From contig JAEOUG010000052.1 in NCBI GenBank assembly GCA_016839445.1, forward strand, positions 1 through 33,293: a DNA stretch of 33,293 bases, given 5' to 3'. Origin of the DNA: Candidatus Thorarchaeota archaeon (GTDB lineage Archaea > Asgardarchaeota > Thorarchaeia > Thorarchaeales > Thorarchaeaceae). The translations under genes were made by a program, and so were the position numbers. Below the pieces are notes generated by a model. The model was given only the letters and a program-made list of their open reading frames with translations, was not told where the DNA came from and did no database searches. Of the stretch, positions 7,510 through 16,149 are shown piece by piece (the first letter of the stretch is position 1; each line of letters opens with the position of its first letter).

Positions 7510-7538
7510 GCCCTTGGAGGGCCAAGAGAGAGTTTTTT
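7510..7538 (+). terminator. Second hairpin plus T6 upstream of catalase
   Basis: GCCCT (7510-7514) and AGGGC (7518-7522) form a short stem with a three-base loop. CAAGAGAGAG and six T residues (7533-7538) follow. It may insulate the catalase gene from upstream transcription. The T-run could equally act as a poor TATA element for catalase. The remainder of 7415-7612 shows nothing else. Confidence 0.4.
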
Positions 7539-7612
7539 AGTCAACTCACCATAGTATCTACGTTTGGCACTAGCGCAGAACCGAGAGCTTGCTTCATGAA
7601 GGAGGATTCATA

Positions 7613-9067
7613 ATGAAGAAGAAAGACCGCAAGTCTACTACAACTGATGCTGGAATCCCTGTATCCAGCGATGAGTTTTCTCTCACCGTCGGACCTGACG
7701 GCCCGATTCTACTGCAAGATGTCTACCTGATTGAGCAGATGGCAAACTTCAACCGGGAGAGGATTCCTGAGCGGCAGCCCCACGCGAAGGGTTCAGGAGC
7801 CTTCGGTTATTTCGAGGTGACCAAAGATGTCAGCGCCTACACCAAGGCGGCAGTGTTCCAGCCGGGCACGAAGACAGACGTCTTGGCCCGTTTCTCTACC
7901 GTAGCAGGTGAGCGAGGCAGCCCAGATACTTGGCGAGATGTGCGCGGCTTTGCTCTGAAATTCTACACCAGCGAGGGCAACTATGACATGGTGGGTAACA
8001 ATACACCCGTGTTCTTCCTTCGCGATCCCATGAAGTTCCAGCACTTCATCCGCTCCCAGAAGCGAAGAGCTGAAAACGGACTACGAGATAACGACATGCA
8101 GTGGGACTTCTGGACCCTATCGCCTGAGTCGGCCCATCAGGTCACAATTCTGTTTGGCGACCGAGGAATTCCTAAGACCTACCGGCACATGAACGGCTAT
8201 TCGAGCCACACCTACATGTGGGTCAACGCGAAGGGCGAGCGGTTCTGGGTGAAGTATCACTTCAAGACGAACCAAGGCATTGAATTCCTCACTCAGGAGG
8301 AGGCAGACAGAATTGCAGGCAAAGATGCCGAGTTCCACCGACGTGACCTGTTTGAGGCGATCAAGCGAGGTGACTTCCCCAGCTGGACTCTGAGAGTGCA
8401 GATAATGCCATTCAAAGAAGCTGAAAACTACCGATTCAATCCATTTGACCTCACAAAGGTGTGGCCGCACCGCGACTACCCACTACACGAGGTGGGTCGA
8501 CTGACACTCAATCGCAACCCAACCGACTTCCACACCGAGATTGAGCAGGCGGCCTTCGGACCGCACAACCTCGTGCGCGGTATCGGTCCCAGTCCAGACA
8601 AGATGCTGCTGGCGCGCCTCTTCTCATACGCCGATGCACACCGAGCCCGGCTAGGTGTCAATTACCATCTGATACCAGTCAACAGACCAAGAAGCCCCGT
8701 GCACAGCTACAGCAAGGACGGAGCGATGCGAGTTGAGAACGTGTCCGACCCCGTGTATGCGCCGAACTCAAAGGGAGGACCGATGGCGGATGGAGAGCGC
8801 TATCCCCAGGTCGAGGTGTGGCAGGCCAGCGGGGAGTTCGTTCGTGCAGCGTATACTCTGCGGAAAGACGACGATGACTGGGGGCAGGCCGGTACCTTGG
8901 TGCGTGAGGTCATGGATGAAGCGGCCCGTGGCCGTCTTGTTGCCAATGTCGTCGGAGCCCTCAAAGGAGGCGTATCGAAGCCCGTGCTAGAGCGAGCAAT
9001 CGAGTATTGGCGCAACATAGACAAAGACGTAGGAGACCGAATCGCCAAAGGCGTGACCGGCGGCTAG
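7613..9067 (+). CDS. katA: Haem catalase (small-subunit, clade 3 type)
   Basis: A 484-residue monofunctional catalase converting H2O2 to water and O2. The distal histidine is His57 in [20 protein letters not shown]. The distal asparagine is Asn130 in [16 protein letters not shown]. The proximal haem ligand is Tyr339 in [17 protein letters not shown]. The length fits the small-subunit clades and there is no extra C-terminal flavodoxin-like domain. The start is ATG 7613, seven bases after GGAGG at 7601-7605; an in-frame TTG at 7589 has no such site. The gene stands alone between hairpin terminators and unrelated neighbours. Together with the bacterial character of this clade, that suggests acquisition by transfer, although no mobile element is seen. 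NADPH-binding residues were not checked. Confidence 0.97.
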   Translation: MKKKDRKSTTTDAGIPVSSDEFSLTVGPDGPILLQDVYLIEQMANFNRERIPERQPHAKGSGAFGYFEVTKDVSAYTKAAVFQPGTKTDVLARFSTVAGERGSPDTWRDVRGFALKFYTSEGNYDMVGNNTPVFFLRDPMKFQHFIRSQKRRAENGLRDNDMQWDFWTLSPESAHQVTILFGDRGIPKTYRHMNGYSSHTYMWVNAKGERFWVKYHFKTNQGIEFLTQEEADRIAGKDAEFHRRDLFEAIKRGDFPSWTLRVQIMPFKEAENYRFNPFDLTKVWPHRDYPLHEVGRLTLNRNPTDFHTEIEQAAFGPHNLVRGIGPSPDKMLLARLFSYADAHRARLGVNYHLIPVNRPRSPVHSYSKDGAMRVENVSDPVYAPNSKGGPMADGERYPQVEVWQASGEFVRAAYTLRKDDDDWGQAGTLVREVMDEAARGRLVANVVGALKGGVSKPVLERAIEYWRNIDKDVGDRIAKGVTGG

Positions 9068-9080
9068 TCTCGCCGGTTTT
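9056..9080 (+). terminator. Hairpin plus T4 overlapping the catalase stop
   Basis: ACCGGCG (9056-9062) and CGCCGGT (9071-9077) form a perfect seven-base GC-rich stem with an eight-base loop that includes the TAG stop. Four T residues end the element. It separates catalase from the convergent carboxyltransferase gene. Confidence 0.65.
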
Positions 9081-9102
9081 GCGCCCAGCTATCCGATTGA
9101 GG

Positions 9103-10650
9103 CTAGAGCGGGATGTTCCCATGCTTCTTGGGCGGCCTGCTCTGTCTCTTGCTGGCCAGTAAGTCAAGACCCTTGCAGATCAGTGGACGAGTCTCACGGG
9201 GGAAGATGACCTTGTCAATGTACCCTAGGCCGGCCGCGATGTAGGGATTTGCGAACTGCTCCCTGTATTCCTTCACTAGCTGAGCTCGTTTCTTCTCTTT
9301 GTCTTTGGCCTTGGCAATCTCCTTGCGGAAGATGATGTTGATGGCCCCATCAGGTCCCATCACGGCAACCTCAGCGGTCGGCCAGGCATAGACCAAGTCG
9401 GCTCCGATGTGCTTGGAACTCATGACATCGTATGCCCCTCCGTAGGCCTTTCGAGTGATGATAGTGATGAGAGGGACCGTGGCCTCAGCGTAGGCATAGA
9501 GAATCTTCGCCCCGTGTCTGATGATACCTCCCCACTCCTGCGCCGTTCCCGGTAAGTATCCTGGCACGTCCATGAAAGTGATGACAGGCAAGTTGAACGC
9601 ATCGCAGAATCGCACAAACCGAGCGCACTTGTCAGATGCATTGATATCGATAGTTCCCGCTAGGTGAGCGGGGTTGTTGCCCACAACACCCACTGACCTA
9701 CCGTCGAAGCGTGCAAAGCCCGTGATCATGTTCTGAGCCCAGTGCTGGAAGACCTCGAAGAACTCGCCGTTGTCAGCCAGTTTCATGACAACATCGCGCA
9801 TGTCGTATGGCTTGTTGGGGTCATCTGGAATGATTTCGTCGATCGACTCATCAATATCCTCTGGAGCATGACCAGTGTCCACTCGCGGAGGCTCTGACAG
9901 GTTGTTACTTGGAATGTAGCTAAGAAGCGCCCGTATCTGGTGGAAGCAGTCATCCTCATCCTCGCTGGCAAAGGCCGCCACACCGCTCGTGGTGTTGTGC
10001 TTCATCGCACCACCCAGGTCTTCAAAGGTGACCTCTTCTCCAGTGACCGTCTTGATTACCTCAGGTCCAGTGATGAACATGTGGCTAGTTCCCTTCACCA
10101 TAAGCGTGAAGTCAGTCACAGCCGGACTGTACACCGCACCGCCTGCGCAAGGACCCATAATGGCGGAGATCTGCGGCACTACACCGCTTGCATGAGTGTT
10201 CCGTCTGAATATCCAGCAGTAACTTGCAAGGGACTTCACACCTTCCTGTATTCTCGCGCCTCCAGAGTCATTGATACCTATCACTGGAGCGCCGGTTTCA
10301 ACAGCCATGTCCATGATCTTGCATATCTTGAGGCCGTACATCTCTGCCAGAGAGCCGCCCCAGACAGTGAAGTCCTGACTGAAGATGAACACCTTGCGGC
10401 CGTCTATTGTGCCGTAGCCTGTTATCACACCGTCGCCAAGTATCTTCTGTTCGTCCATTCCAAAGGCAGACTCTCGATGTACGACGAATTCGTCAATCTC
10501 GACGAATGAGCCGGGATCAAGGAGCTTCTCGATGCGCTCCCTTGCAGTATACTTCCCAGCATCATGCTGCTTCTTGATGCGCTCTGGGCCCCCTGCTTCC
10601 TGGGCTTTCTTTCTCATCGCCTCAAGGCGTTCGAACTTCTCCTTCGACAT
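9103..10650 (-). CDS. pccB: Acyl-CoA (propionyl-/methylmalonyl-CoA) carboxyltransferase beta subunit
   Basis: A 515-residue biotin-dependent carboxyltransferase of the PccB/MmdA family with duplicated crotonase-like domains. The N-terminal domain shows [16 protein letters not shown] and the oxyanion-hole segment [13 protein letters not shown]. The C-terminal domain shows [43 protein letters not shown] and [11 protein letters not shown]. Together with a biotin carboxylase and carrier (absent here) it would carboxylate propionyl-CoA to (S)-methylmalonyl-CoA, or decarboxylate it. The mutase and epimerase at 16495-19971 support that substrate, but acetyl-CoA cannot be excluded. The start is ATG 10650 with AGAGGT eight bases before it. 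It is convergent with catalase. Confidence 0.93.
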   Translation of the reverse strand: MSKEKFERLEAMRKKAQEAGGPERIKKQHDAGKYTARERIEKLLDPGSFVEIDEFVVHRESAFGMDEQKILGDGVITGYGTIDGRKVFIFSQDFTVWGGSLAEMYGLKICKIMDMAVETGAPVIGINDSGGARIQEGVKSLASYCWIFRRNTHASGVVPQISAIMGPCAGGAVYSPAVTDFTLMVKGTSHMFITGPEVIKTVTGEEVTFEDLGGAMKHNTTSGVAAFASEDEDDCFHQIRALLSYIPSNNLSEPPRVDTGHAPEDIDESIDEIIPDDPNKPYDMRDVVMKLADNGEFFEVFQHWAQNMITGFARFDGRSVGVVGNNPAHLAGTIDINASDKCARFVRFCDAFNLPVITFMDVPGYLPGTAQEWGGIIRHGAKILYAYAEATVPLITIITRKAYGGAYDVMSSKHIGADLVYAWPTAEVAVMGPDGAINIIFRKEIAKAKDKEKKRAQLVKEYREQFANPYIAAGLGYIDKVIFPRETRPLICKGLDLLASKRQSRPPKKHGNIPL

Positions 10651-10762
10651 GGGAAAGACCTCTTGACGGTTCTCAGGGACACGAGAGCTTCGGTGTATTG
10701 AATGTTATGCCGGATGATGAATGTCCGCTCCGCGCTGAACCGGAACAGCAGGACTCAGGGCC

Positions 10763-11059
10763 ATGGAAACTATAAGGGGGATTTCAGATAAGCGGAGCAT
10801 GGGAAGGAAGACGTACACTGACTGCCGTGGTTACCTCAGGTTCAAGGACTCAGGGAAGCTAGTCCACAGGTGGAAGGCAGAGAAGAAGCTCGGGCGGAAG
10901 CTTCTCCCAGGGGAGGTCGTGCACCACAAGAACAAGAGAAAGCTCGACAACCGACACTGCAACCTCGAGGTCTTTCCATCCAAGAAGGCACACTGGGCAA
11001 GACATGCGAATGACTCATGGTGGAAGACGAAGAAGCACAGAACTCGAAAGAAGTGGTAG
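10763..11059 (+). CDS. Free-standing HNH endonuclease-like protein
   Basis: A 98-residue basic protein with the HNH pattern. Strands in GYLRFKDSGKLVHRWKAEK precede GEVVHHKNKRKLDNRHCNLE (His54/55, Asn63, Asn67). This matches phage- and intron-type HNH nucleases, where the His pair and the Asn residues hold the metal and the catalytic water. The C-terminus, KKHRTRKKW, is strongly basic. There is no second domain. ATG 10763 gives the listed length. A TATA-like CTATAAGG at about 10769-10776 would instead favour ATG 10799 as a leaderless start, leaving 86 residues. It lies alone between two minus-strand genes. It may be a selfish nuclease or a domesticated repair enzyme. Confidence 0.75.
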   Translation: METIRGISDKRSMGRKTYTDCRGYLRFKDSGKLVHRWKAEKKLGRKLLPGEVVHHKNKRKLDNRHCNLEVFPSKKAHWARHANDSWWKTKKHRTRKKW

Positions 11060-11065
11060 TATAGG

Positions 11066-11938
11066 CTATCTCTTTGAGCGCATAGTATCAAGGTACTGAG
11101 TCTTCGTGATCTCTGACCGGTCTTTTCGTTTGTCTGCTTCGAGCGGACTCAGCTCGCGAAGGTCCACCCCCAACTTCCTGGACTCCCTGTCTATCCATCT
11201 CTCGCGAGCTTCTCTGGCAATGATACTTGCTGCGGCAACGGCGGTCTCATCCTCTGCTCGTGGGCGCTGAACCAGCTCGATTGACTCCAAGTCAAGCACT
11301 CGGGCGAGACGCCACTCCGTCTTGATCCGGGAGAACTCATCAATGACCACTCTCAAACCCTCAGTGTCGACCTTCTTCAAGCGTGAGTGTACATCTGAGA
11401 TGGCCTTTGCGTGGCCCCAAGCGAGGAGGTCATTGAGTGACTTACCTTCCTTGTGGAGATCGGCGAACATGTCATTGAACCGTCTGGGCGTAATCAGGAT
11501 AGTCGAGTGCTCAAGACTGCCACGTTCGATGTCAATGGATAGGTCGGAGATCTTGGCCAGAGAGAGCCCCTTGCTGTCTGCTACGCCGATGCTCTGCAGC
11601 TCAAGAGCCTGCCGGGGAGTCAAGGCGACGGCTGAAACGACAAGAGGACCAAGCCACTCGCCCTTCCCAGTCTCATCAGATCCTATGGTGATCGTACCAC
11701 CTTCCATCTTCGGTGCACTATCCAGCAGAGCCTTTCTAACGGCGGCTGCAGCATGAGGTCCACTAGACACCACTCTACCAGTCTTGTAGCCCACGATGGT
11801 CTCAGAAGAGAACTGAATTCTGAAAGACTCGTGTTCGCTCTTCGTGGCAACGCGTGAGCTGTGCCGGTCCTTCAGTACGGTCTTCTCTAGGTCCTTCAGT
11901 TGGCTGGGTTTGATTTTGACAACCGTTTGAGCCATCAT
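11066..11938 (-). CDS. rnhC: Ribonuclease HIII
   Basis: A type 2 RNase H that cuts RNA in RNA/DNA hybrids. The HIII signature is ITIGSDETGKGEWLGPLVVS, with the catalytic Asp-Glu pair in SDETGKG. The third acidic residue is in VVIDEFSRI. The fourth lies in the RAEDETAVAAASIIARE helix. The first 80 residues, with KIKPSQLKDLEKTVL and VGYKTGRVVSSGP, fit the N-terminal TBP-like substrate-binding domain that separates HIII from HII. I chose ATG 11938 (MMAQTVVKI). A TATA-like CTTAATA overlaps the codons of the longer TTG-started frame at 11980, so that longer start would lie at the promoter. RNase HIII is uncommon in archaea, where RNase HII is usual. Confidence 0.88.
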   Translation of the reverse strand: MMAQTVVKIKPSQLKDLEKTVLKDRHSSRVATKSEHESFRIQFSSETIVGYKTGRVVSSGPHAAAAVRKALLDSAPKMEGGTITIGSDETGKGEWLGPLVVSAVALTPRQALELQSIGVADSKGLSLAKISDLSIDIERGSLEHSTILITPRRFNDMFADLHKEGKSLNDLLAWGHAKAISDVHSRLKKVDTEGLRVVIDEFSRIKTEWRLARVLDLESIELVQRPRAEDETAVAAASIIAREARERWIDRESRKLGVDLRELSPLEADKRKDRSEITKTQYLDTMRSKR

Positions 11939-11996
11939 AATTCCGCCAGATGGCATTCGGTGAACTGCGCTATTAAGCAACTCGCAGTATGAGCTC

Positions 11997-12773
11997 TCAT
12001 TGGTGCCTTAGATGTGCAAGGTCTCCTGCAACGACTCGCCTTGTCCCATCACTTGTTTCTACAAGCAGGGCACCGTCCGATGCAAGATCCGTCGCCAATC
12101 CCTCGAAGACCTCCCCGCCCTCCTCAGCACGAACACGTTCCCCCAGCGTGCAACTCAAGCTCCTCCACTCATCTAGAACTACGTCAAACGAGGACGAGGA
12201 CTCTACCTGGAGCAGGAGCCTATCAATGGCGTTCACGATGCCGCACAGAAGTTCACCGAGAGAGGTCTCGTGGCCCAGCTGGTCAAACACAGATGTCACT
12301 GGCCATTCGAGATAAGTGGGCAAATCCGCCCCAGAGAGGTTCTGATTAACGCCGATGCCTACTAGGACTGCAAGAGCCTCTACTCCGATTGTGACAGACT
12401 CCGAGAGAATGCCGGAGATCTTCATGCCTTCGACAAGGACATCATTAGGCCATTTGACGGCTGCTTTTGACACTCCAAGTTCTCTGAGGCCGGAAGCCAC
12501 TGCACATGCAGATAGGAGTCCGAGCAAAGGCGTCTTCTCGTTGCTCAATCGGGGATTCAGGATGACTGTGAAGTACAGCCCTCCTTCCGGAGAGAGCCAC
12601 TTCCTCCCGGCCCTTCCTCGTCCTGCACTCTGCTTCCCAGCAATGACGATAGTACCCTCAGGGCTACCCTCTTCCAGAAGATCTCGAGCCAATCTGTTAG
12701 TGGAGTCGACTTCATCAACCCACACGACCTTGGGCGTGATGACTCTGGTCTGGAAGCAGTCTAGATTGAGCAT
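11997..12773 (-). CDS. birA: Biotin--protein ligase (single-domain BirA)
   Basis: A cytoplasmic enzyme that activates biotin with ATP and attaches it to the lysine of carboxylase carrier domains. The motif DEVDSTNRLARDLL is followed by the adenylate-binding loop SAGRGRAGRKWLSP and the KWPNDVLVEGMKISGIL segment. A small SH3-like C-terminal domain includes LGERVRAEEGGEVFEGLA. There is no N-terminal HTH, so it is a class I ligase without a repressor role. ATG 12773 is used because GGGAG stands eleven bases upstream; a GTG at 12785 would add four residues. Its presence near two biotin-dependent carboxyltransferases fits their maturation. It is divergent from the Ntn-hydrolase-like gene and shares its TATA region. 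Confidence 0.93.
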   Translation of the reverse strand: MLNLDCFQTRVITPKVVWVDEVDSTNRLARDLLEEGSPEGTIVIAGKQSAGRGRAGRKWLSPEGGLYFTVILNPRLSNEKTPLLGLLSACAVASGLRELGVSKAAVKWPNDVLVEGMKISGILSESVTIGVEALAVLVGIGVNQNLSGADLPTYLEWPVTSVFDQLGHETSLGELLCGIVNAIDRLLLQVESSSSFDVVLDEWRSLSCTLGERVRAEEGGEVFEGLATDLASDGALLVETSDGTRRVVAGDLAHLRHQ

Positions 12774-12826
12774 TGAAACTCGCACTCCCGCATGTCTGAC
12801 GAAGCCAGGATAAACCTACAGTGATT

Positions 12827-12836
12827 ACTTATATTC
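12827..12836. promoter_or_regulatory. Shared TATA region for birA and the Ntn-hydrolase-like gene
   Basis: ACTTATATTC reads as a TATA box on the plus strand (transcript start about 12853, 17 bases before ATG 12870). On the minus strand it reads as ATATAAGT, ahead of birA. The symmetry lets one element serve both directions, although two separate preinitiation sites are equally possible. Confidence 0.5.
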
Positions 12837-12869
12837 AGTGTGGACTAAGCGCCTTCAGAAGTGAGACAC

Positions 12870-13667
12870 ATGGCGAGCATTGCAGGTGCCGTTATCCTTC
12901 CTGACCCCAACCGTACGTTTCTCTTCAAGAACAGGGACCTGACCTCAGAGTCCCACGAAGACGTTGTCGTCTACGATCCCGACTTCTTCGGAGTACGAGG
13001 GTTTGATGGCGGAATTGCGATTGGAGTGAACCGTCATGGACTGGCTGTAGCAAACACCCATGTCAAGGCAACGGCGGACCCTTCATATCACGGTCTCACT
13101 GAACAGCTACTCCTCTTCGCAAAAGATGCAGAAGACGCGCTAAGCATGACCGCAGACCACTTGAAGAGCGGCCGTGTCTACCAATGGTCGAATTTGATAC
13201 TGGCCGACAAGGACAGCATGCTGGTTATCGAGCTAGCAGGCAGTGAACACAACATCGAGTGGTCTGAGAGAAAGGTTCTGAGAACCAGCCACCATATCAT
13301 GCTCGACACAGAGGATGATGTCAGGCAGGCCATTGGTGATGCATATGAGCATTCAATCCAGCGCCTGGATCGCGGCTACGAACTGATGAGGCAGGCATCC
13401 CGCCCGGAGCATGTCTTCTCACTACTCAAAGACCATGGAGGGACTCCTGGCCAGTCAAGCCTCTGCAGGCATGGCTCTGGCGGAGAGTACTCCACAGTAA
13501 TGGGGTATGTTGTAGAAGTCGACTTCAACACTGAGTCGGGACGTCCGAAGACTGTAATTCACGTGGCCAAGGGGAACCCATGTCAAGCCTCCTTCACCGC
13601 CATTCCACTGATCTTCCCCGCAGATGACGAGATCGTCAAGCGCGCAATCTCCATGTATCCGAAGTGA
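12870..13667 (+). CDS. Ntn-hydrolase-like protein (C45/C69/TANGO2-like), nucleophile uncertain
   Basis: A 265-residue protein resembling Ntn-type acyl hydrolases and acyltransferases. The N-terminal strand pair SIAGAVILPDPNRTFLFKNR aligns with the DGxxLxxxNxD pattern of C45/C69 proteins. GIAIGVNRHGLAVANTHVKA matches the GVNxxGLA strand pair next to it. SNLILADKDSMLVIEL is the following core. Most relatives use an N-terminal Cys in this strand, but here the corresponding positions are Ala-Ser (MASIAG). The serine could be the nucleophile after processing, or the protein could be inactive. ATG 12870 follows GTGAG by four bases; the in-frame GTG at 12861 lies in that site. The substrate is unknown. 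Confidence 0.6.
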   Translation: MASIAGAVILPDPNRTFLFKNRDLTSESHEDVVVYDPDFFGVRGFDGGIAIGVNRHGLAVANTHVKATADPSYHGLTEQLLLFAKDAEDALSMTADHLKSGRVYQWSNLILADKDSMLVIELAGSEHNIEWSERKVLRTSHHIMLDTEDDVRQAIGDAYEHSIQRLDRGYELMRQASRPEHVFSLLKDHGGTPGQSSLCRHGSGGEYSTVMGYVVEVDFNTESGRPKTVIHVAKGNPCQASFTAIPLIFPADDEIVKRAISMYPK

Positions 13668-13686
13668 GATTGGCGCAAAGAGCGTG

Positions 13687-14979
13687 TTATGTAGCGTCGG
13701 GGACTCGTTCCTCTTCAGCCTCAACCACTAGCTCAGCTTTCTTCAGCAGCTGCATCTCAGCCTCTTTCTGCTTGAAGAAGGCATAGAAGAACATGATAGA
13801 GAGGATGTAGAGCCCAGAGACCAAGATATAGGGCAAGCGATAGTAGCCAGCCGCTAGGAGCCAGCCACCTATATTCGCAGCAATGCCTCGGACCAGAGAA
13901 TCCCCGGTCCTGACCACCCCAACGGCCGTCGCTCTCTCTTCCTTTGCCAGCCCCTCCATGAAGAACGCGTTTGAAACGGGTCCAGCCATATTCATCAAGA
14001 CGGTGCGAGTGACATAACCGAGGACAGCGAGCTGGATTGTAGGGGCGCTGTAGATCAGTAGTAGGAAGGGAACAGAGAGAGCCTCAGTAATCACAACCGT
14101 TCGTACCTTGCCGATTCGATCTGCCATGGCGGGGGCGAGGAAATTGCCTGCAGACAGAACAACGGTGTTGATTGCGAAGATGATTCCAACAAGCTCAGCA
14201 TCAGCAGCGAACTCGTTGGCAAAGAACAGGTTGAAGAACATCACAATCATGCCTGCACCCAGGCCAACAATTGAAACCGTTATCGCATACTTCCCGATGA
14301 AGCCCCAGTTCTTCACGTTCCCTAGGGCAACCCGAACCTTAGAGTCGCTCGGTGTGTCACGACTCATAGGCACGACAAGGAGGATGGAAATCGCGTTGGG
14401 GATTAGACTCAGCCATAGGGCGAACCGGTAGGGGATGACCAATGAGCCCTCTGGACCAATTGACAGCAGATTGGCGAAGAGATTAGGCAGAAACCCTCCC
14501 AGAAGGTTCCCAGCAAGAACCGCAAGAAGGGAGAGACCGCTAGCGAAACCGAAGAGATGGGCACGTTCTCTATCGGTGGACAGCTCGGTGATGTACGGAG
14601 ACCATGACACCTGTGTGAAGGCACCTGTGAGACCTATGAATACCTGCGAGAGAATGAGGCTTGTCTGATCCAGAACTGTGTACTGAATGGCCACCGCTAT
14701 GAATGCAATCGCATTTGCTCGAAGAATCGTCTTCTTCCTGCTCATTCTATCAGAGACCGACCCAGCGACGAATGCTATTGCGGCCGTCGCAAACATGGAG
14801 ATTGAAAGAAAGAAGCCAATGAAGTCCTCTGGGAGACCTGCATCCTGCAGATAGAGATTGAAGATGACGCTGCTAATGCCATAGGAGAGTGAGCCGATGG
14901 AAGATGCTGCGATGTAGAGCCGAGCGTCTCGCTTGAACAATCGAATCTTGCCCAAATAGCCAAGTCGCTCTTCGCTCAA
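13687..14979 (-). CDS. Major facilitator superfamily transporter
   Basis: A 430-residue integral membrane protein with about twelve hydrophobic segments and cytoplasmic charged ends. The MFS loop 2-3 motif is recognisable as GSVSDRMSRKKTILRAN, and its pseudo-repeat in the second half is PAMADRIGKVRTVVI. The segment LSYGISSVIFNLYLQDAGLP is the first transmembrane region of the polar-solute MFS_1 type. The C-terminal tail is Glu-rich (VVEAEEERVPDAT). Substrate residues cannot be read from the sequence. The gene is divergent from threonine aldolase, with the inverted repeat 14992-15019 immediately upstream of its ATG. It is convergent with the Ntn-like gene, leaving 19 bases between the stops. 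Confidence 0.88.
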   Translation of the reverse strand: MSEERLGYLGKIRLFKRDARLYIAASSIGSLSYGISSVIFNLYLQDAGLPEDFIGFFLSISMFATAAIAFVAGSVSDRMSRKKTILRANAIAFIAVAIQYTVLDQTSLILSQVFIGLTGAFTQVSWSPYITELSTDRERAHLFGFASGLSLLAVLAGNLLGGFLPNLFANLLSIGPEGSLVIPYRFALWLSLIPNAISILLVVPMSRDTPSDSKVRVALGNVKNWGFIGKYAITVSIVGLGAGMIVMFFNLFFANEFAADAELVGIIFAINTVVLSAGNFLAPAMADRIGKVRTVVITEALSVPFLLLIYSAPTIQLAVLGYVTRTVLMNMAGPVSNAFFMEGLAKEERATAVGVVRTGDSLVRGIAANIGGWLLAAGYYRLPYILVSGLYILSIMFFYAFFKQKEAEMQLLKKAELVVEAEEERVPDAT

Positions 14980-14991
14980 GAGAATCCAGAC

Positions 14992-15019
14992 TCCGCAGAA
15001 ATGCCAAGACTTCTGCGGA
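14992..15019. repeat. Perfect 9-base inverted repeat between MFS and threonine aldolase genes
   Basis: TCCGCAGAA (14992-15000) and TTCTGCGGA (15011-15019) are perfect inverted arms with a ten-base spacer, so like positions are 19 bases apart, roughly two helical turns. The element begins 12 bases before the MFS ATG and ends 11 bases before the TATA-like box of the aldolase gene. An operator controlling one or both genes is a reasonable inference; a leader hairpin is the alternative. Confidence 0.55.
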
Positions 15020-15029
15020 ATGCGTTTGG

Positions 15030-15037
15030 CCTTTATG
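15030..15037 (+). promoter_or_regulatory. TATA-like box for threonine aldolase
   Basis: CCTTTATGCATT predicts transcription near 15057. That places the first in-frame ATG (15020) outside the transcript and supports the internal ATG at 15098 as the start. Confidence 0.4.
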
Positions 15038-15097
15038 CATTCCTACTTGGGCACGAACAGTAACGCTAAAACGCAGGCATGGAAGTCACCATATGCA

Positions 15098-16141
15098 ATG
15101 AAGACCATTGATCTTCGGAGTGACACTGTCACCCTGCCTACCGATGAGATGATTGAGGCAATCGTGAGTGCACACAAGAGCGGACGCCTCGGTGATGATG
15201 TGATAGGCGAGGATGACGTAGTGCATGAACTGCAAGAGAAGACAGCACGAATTCTCGGAAAGGAGGCAGCCCTTCTTGTTACATCAGGAACTCAGGGAAA
15301 TGTAATCTCTCTCCTATCACAGGCCTCGCGCGGCGACGAGATAGTCGTCGAGGAGATGTCACACACGTTTCTGTTTGAAGGTGGATCAATGGCCTCGCTC
15401 GGCGGGATATTCCCCAAACCAGTGAAGGGCATTCGTGGATACATCACACCTGAAGTTCTTGAAGCCGCCATAAGCCCGGACGACGCCCACTATGCCGAGA
15501 CCGCGATGGTCGTAATCGAGAACACGCATAACTACGCAGGGGGAGTAATCGTCAGGCCAGAACAAGTGAAGGCTCTCGCAGACACTGCACATCAGCATGG
15601 CCTTAGAGTTCACTGCGATGGAGCCAGACTATTCAACGCGGCAGTGGCTCTTGATGTTCCTGCAAAGGTTCTCGTAGAGGATGTCGATTCCGTTCAGATC
15701 TGCTTGAGCAAGGGCCTCTCCGCACCAGTGGGATCGCTTATAGCGGGCACAGAGGAGTTCATCCATGAGGCACATAGATGGCGCAAGAAACTTGGCGGAG
15801 GGATGCGCCAGGCAGGAATAATCGCAGCTCCTGGGATCGTGGCGATTGAGAAGATGGTTGACCGCCTTAGAGACGACCATGCTAACGCAAGATACCTCTA
15901 TGAGCGACTCAAAGACACAGAGGGCTTGGTCATCGAGAAGCCGGAAACTAACATCCTTTTTCTCGGCCTGCAGAATCTCAATATCGATGCGGCTGGCATT
16001 GCCCGCGAGCTCGGCAAACACAGCATCTTGGTCTACGGGGACTACGGCAACAGGACTAGGTTGGTGCTGAACCGCATGGTGGACAGGCACGACACCGAGC
16101 GGGTGGCGGATGTCCTTTGCAGTCTACTCACATCACTCTGA
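15098..16141 (+). CDS. ltaE: Low-specificity L-threonine aldolase
   Basis: A PLP enzyme of 347 residues that splits threonine or allo-threonine to glycine and acetaldehyde. It begins MKTIDLRSDTVTLPTDEM, the diagnostic RSDTVTxPT start of the family. Other motifs are LLVTSGTQGNVIS, HCDGARLFNAAVAL (the aspartate contacting the PLP pyridine) and VQICLSKGLSAPVGS, where the lysine forms the Schiff base. GGGMRQAGIIAAPG follows. An in-frame ATG at 15020 would add 26 residues but lies upstream of the predicted transcript start and lacks family similarity. The gene converges with the TPR gene, with eight bases between the ends. Beta-eliminating lyase relatives share the fold, but the N-terminal motif makes aldolase the best call. 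Confidence 0.93.
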   Translation: MKTIDLRSDTVTLPTDEMIEAIVSAHKSGRLGDDVIGEDDVVHELQEKTARILGKEAALLVTSGTQGNVISLLSQASRGDEIVVEEMSHTFLFEGGSMASLGGIFPKPVKGIRGYITPEVLEAAISPDDAHYAETAMVVIENTHNYAGGVIVRPEQVKALADTAHQHGLRVHCDGARLFNAAVALDVPAKVLVEDVDSVQICLSKGLSAPVGSLIAGTEEFIHEAHRWRKKLGGGMRQAGIIAAPGIVAIEKMVDRLRDDHANARYLYERLKDTEGLVIEKPETNILFLGLQNLNIDAAGIARELGKHSILVYGDYGNRTRLVLNRMVDRHDTERVADVLCSLLTSL

Positions 16142-16149
16142 GACTAACT

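Noticed and set aside
9940-10509. 189-codon open frame on the plus strand
   Set aside because: Antisense shadow of the carboxyltransferase gene, with His/Cys-rich composition typical of reverse-strand frames.
11322-11756. 144-codon open frame on the plus strand
   Set aside because: Antisense to RNase HIII, whose catalytic motifs lie in the same stretch.
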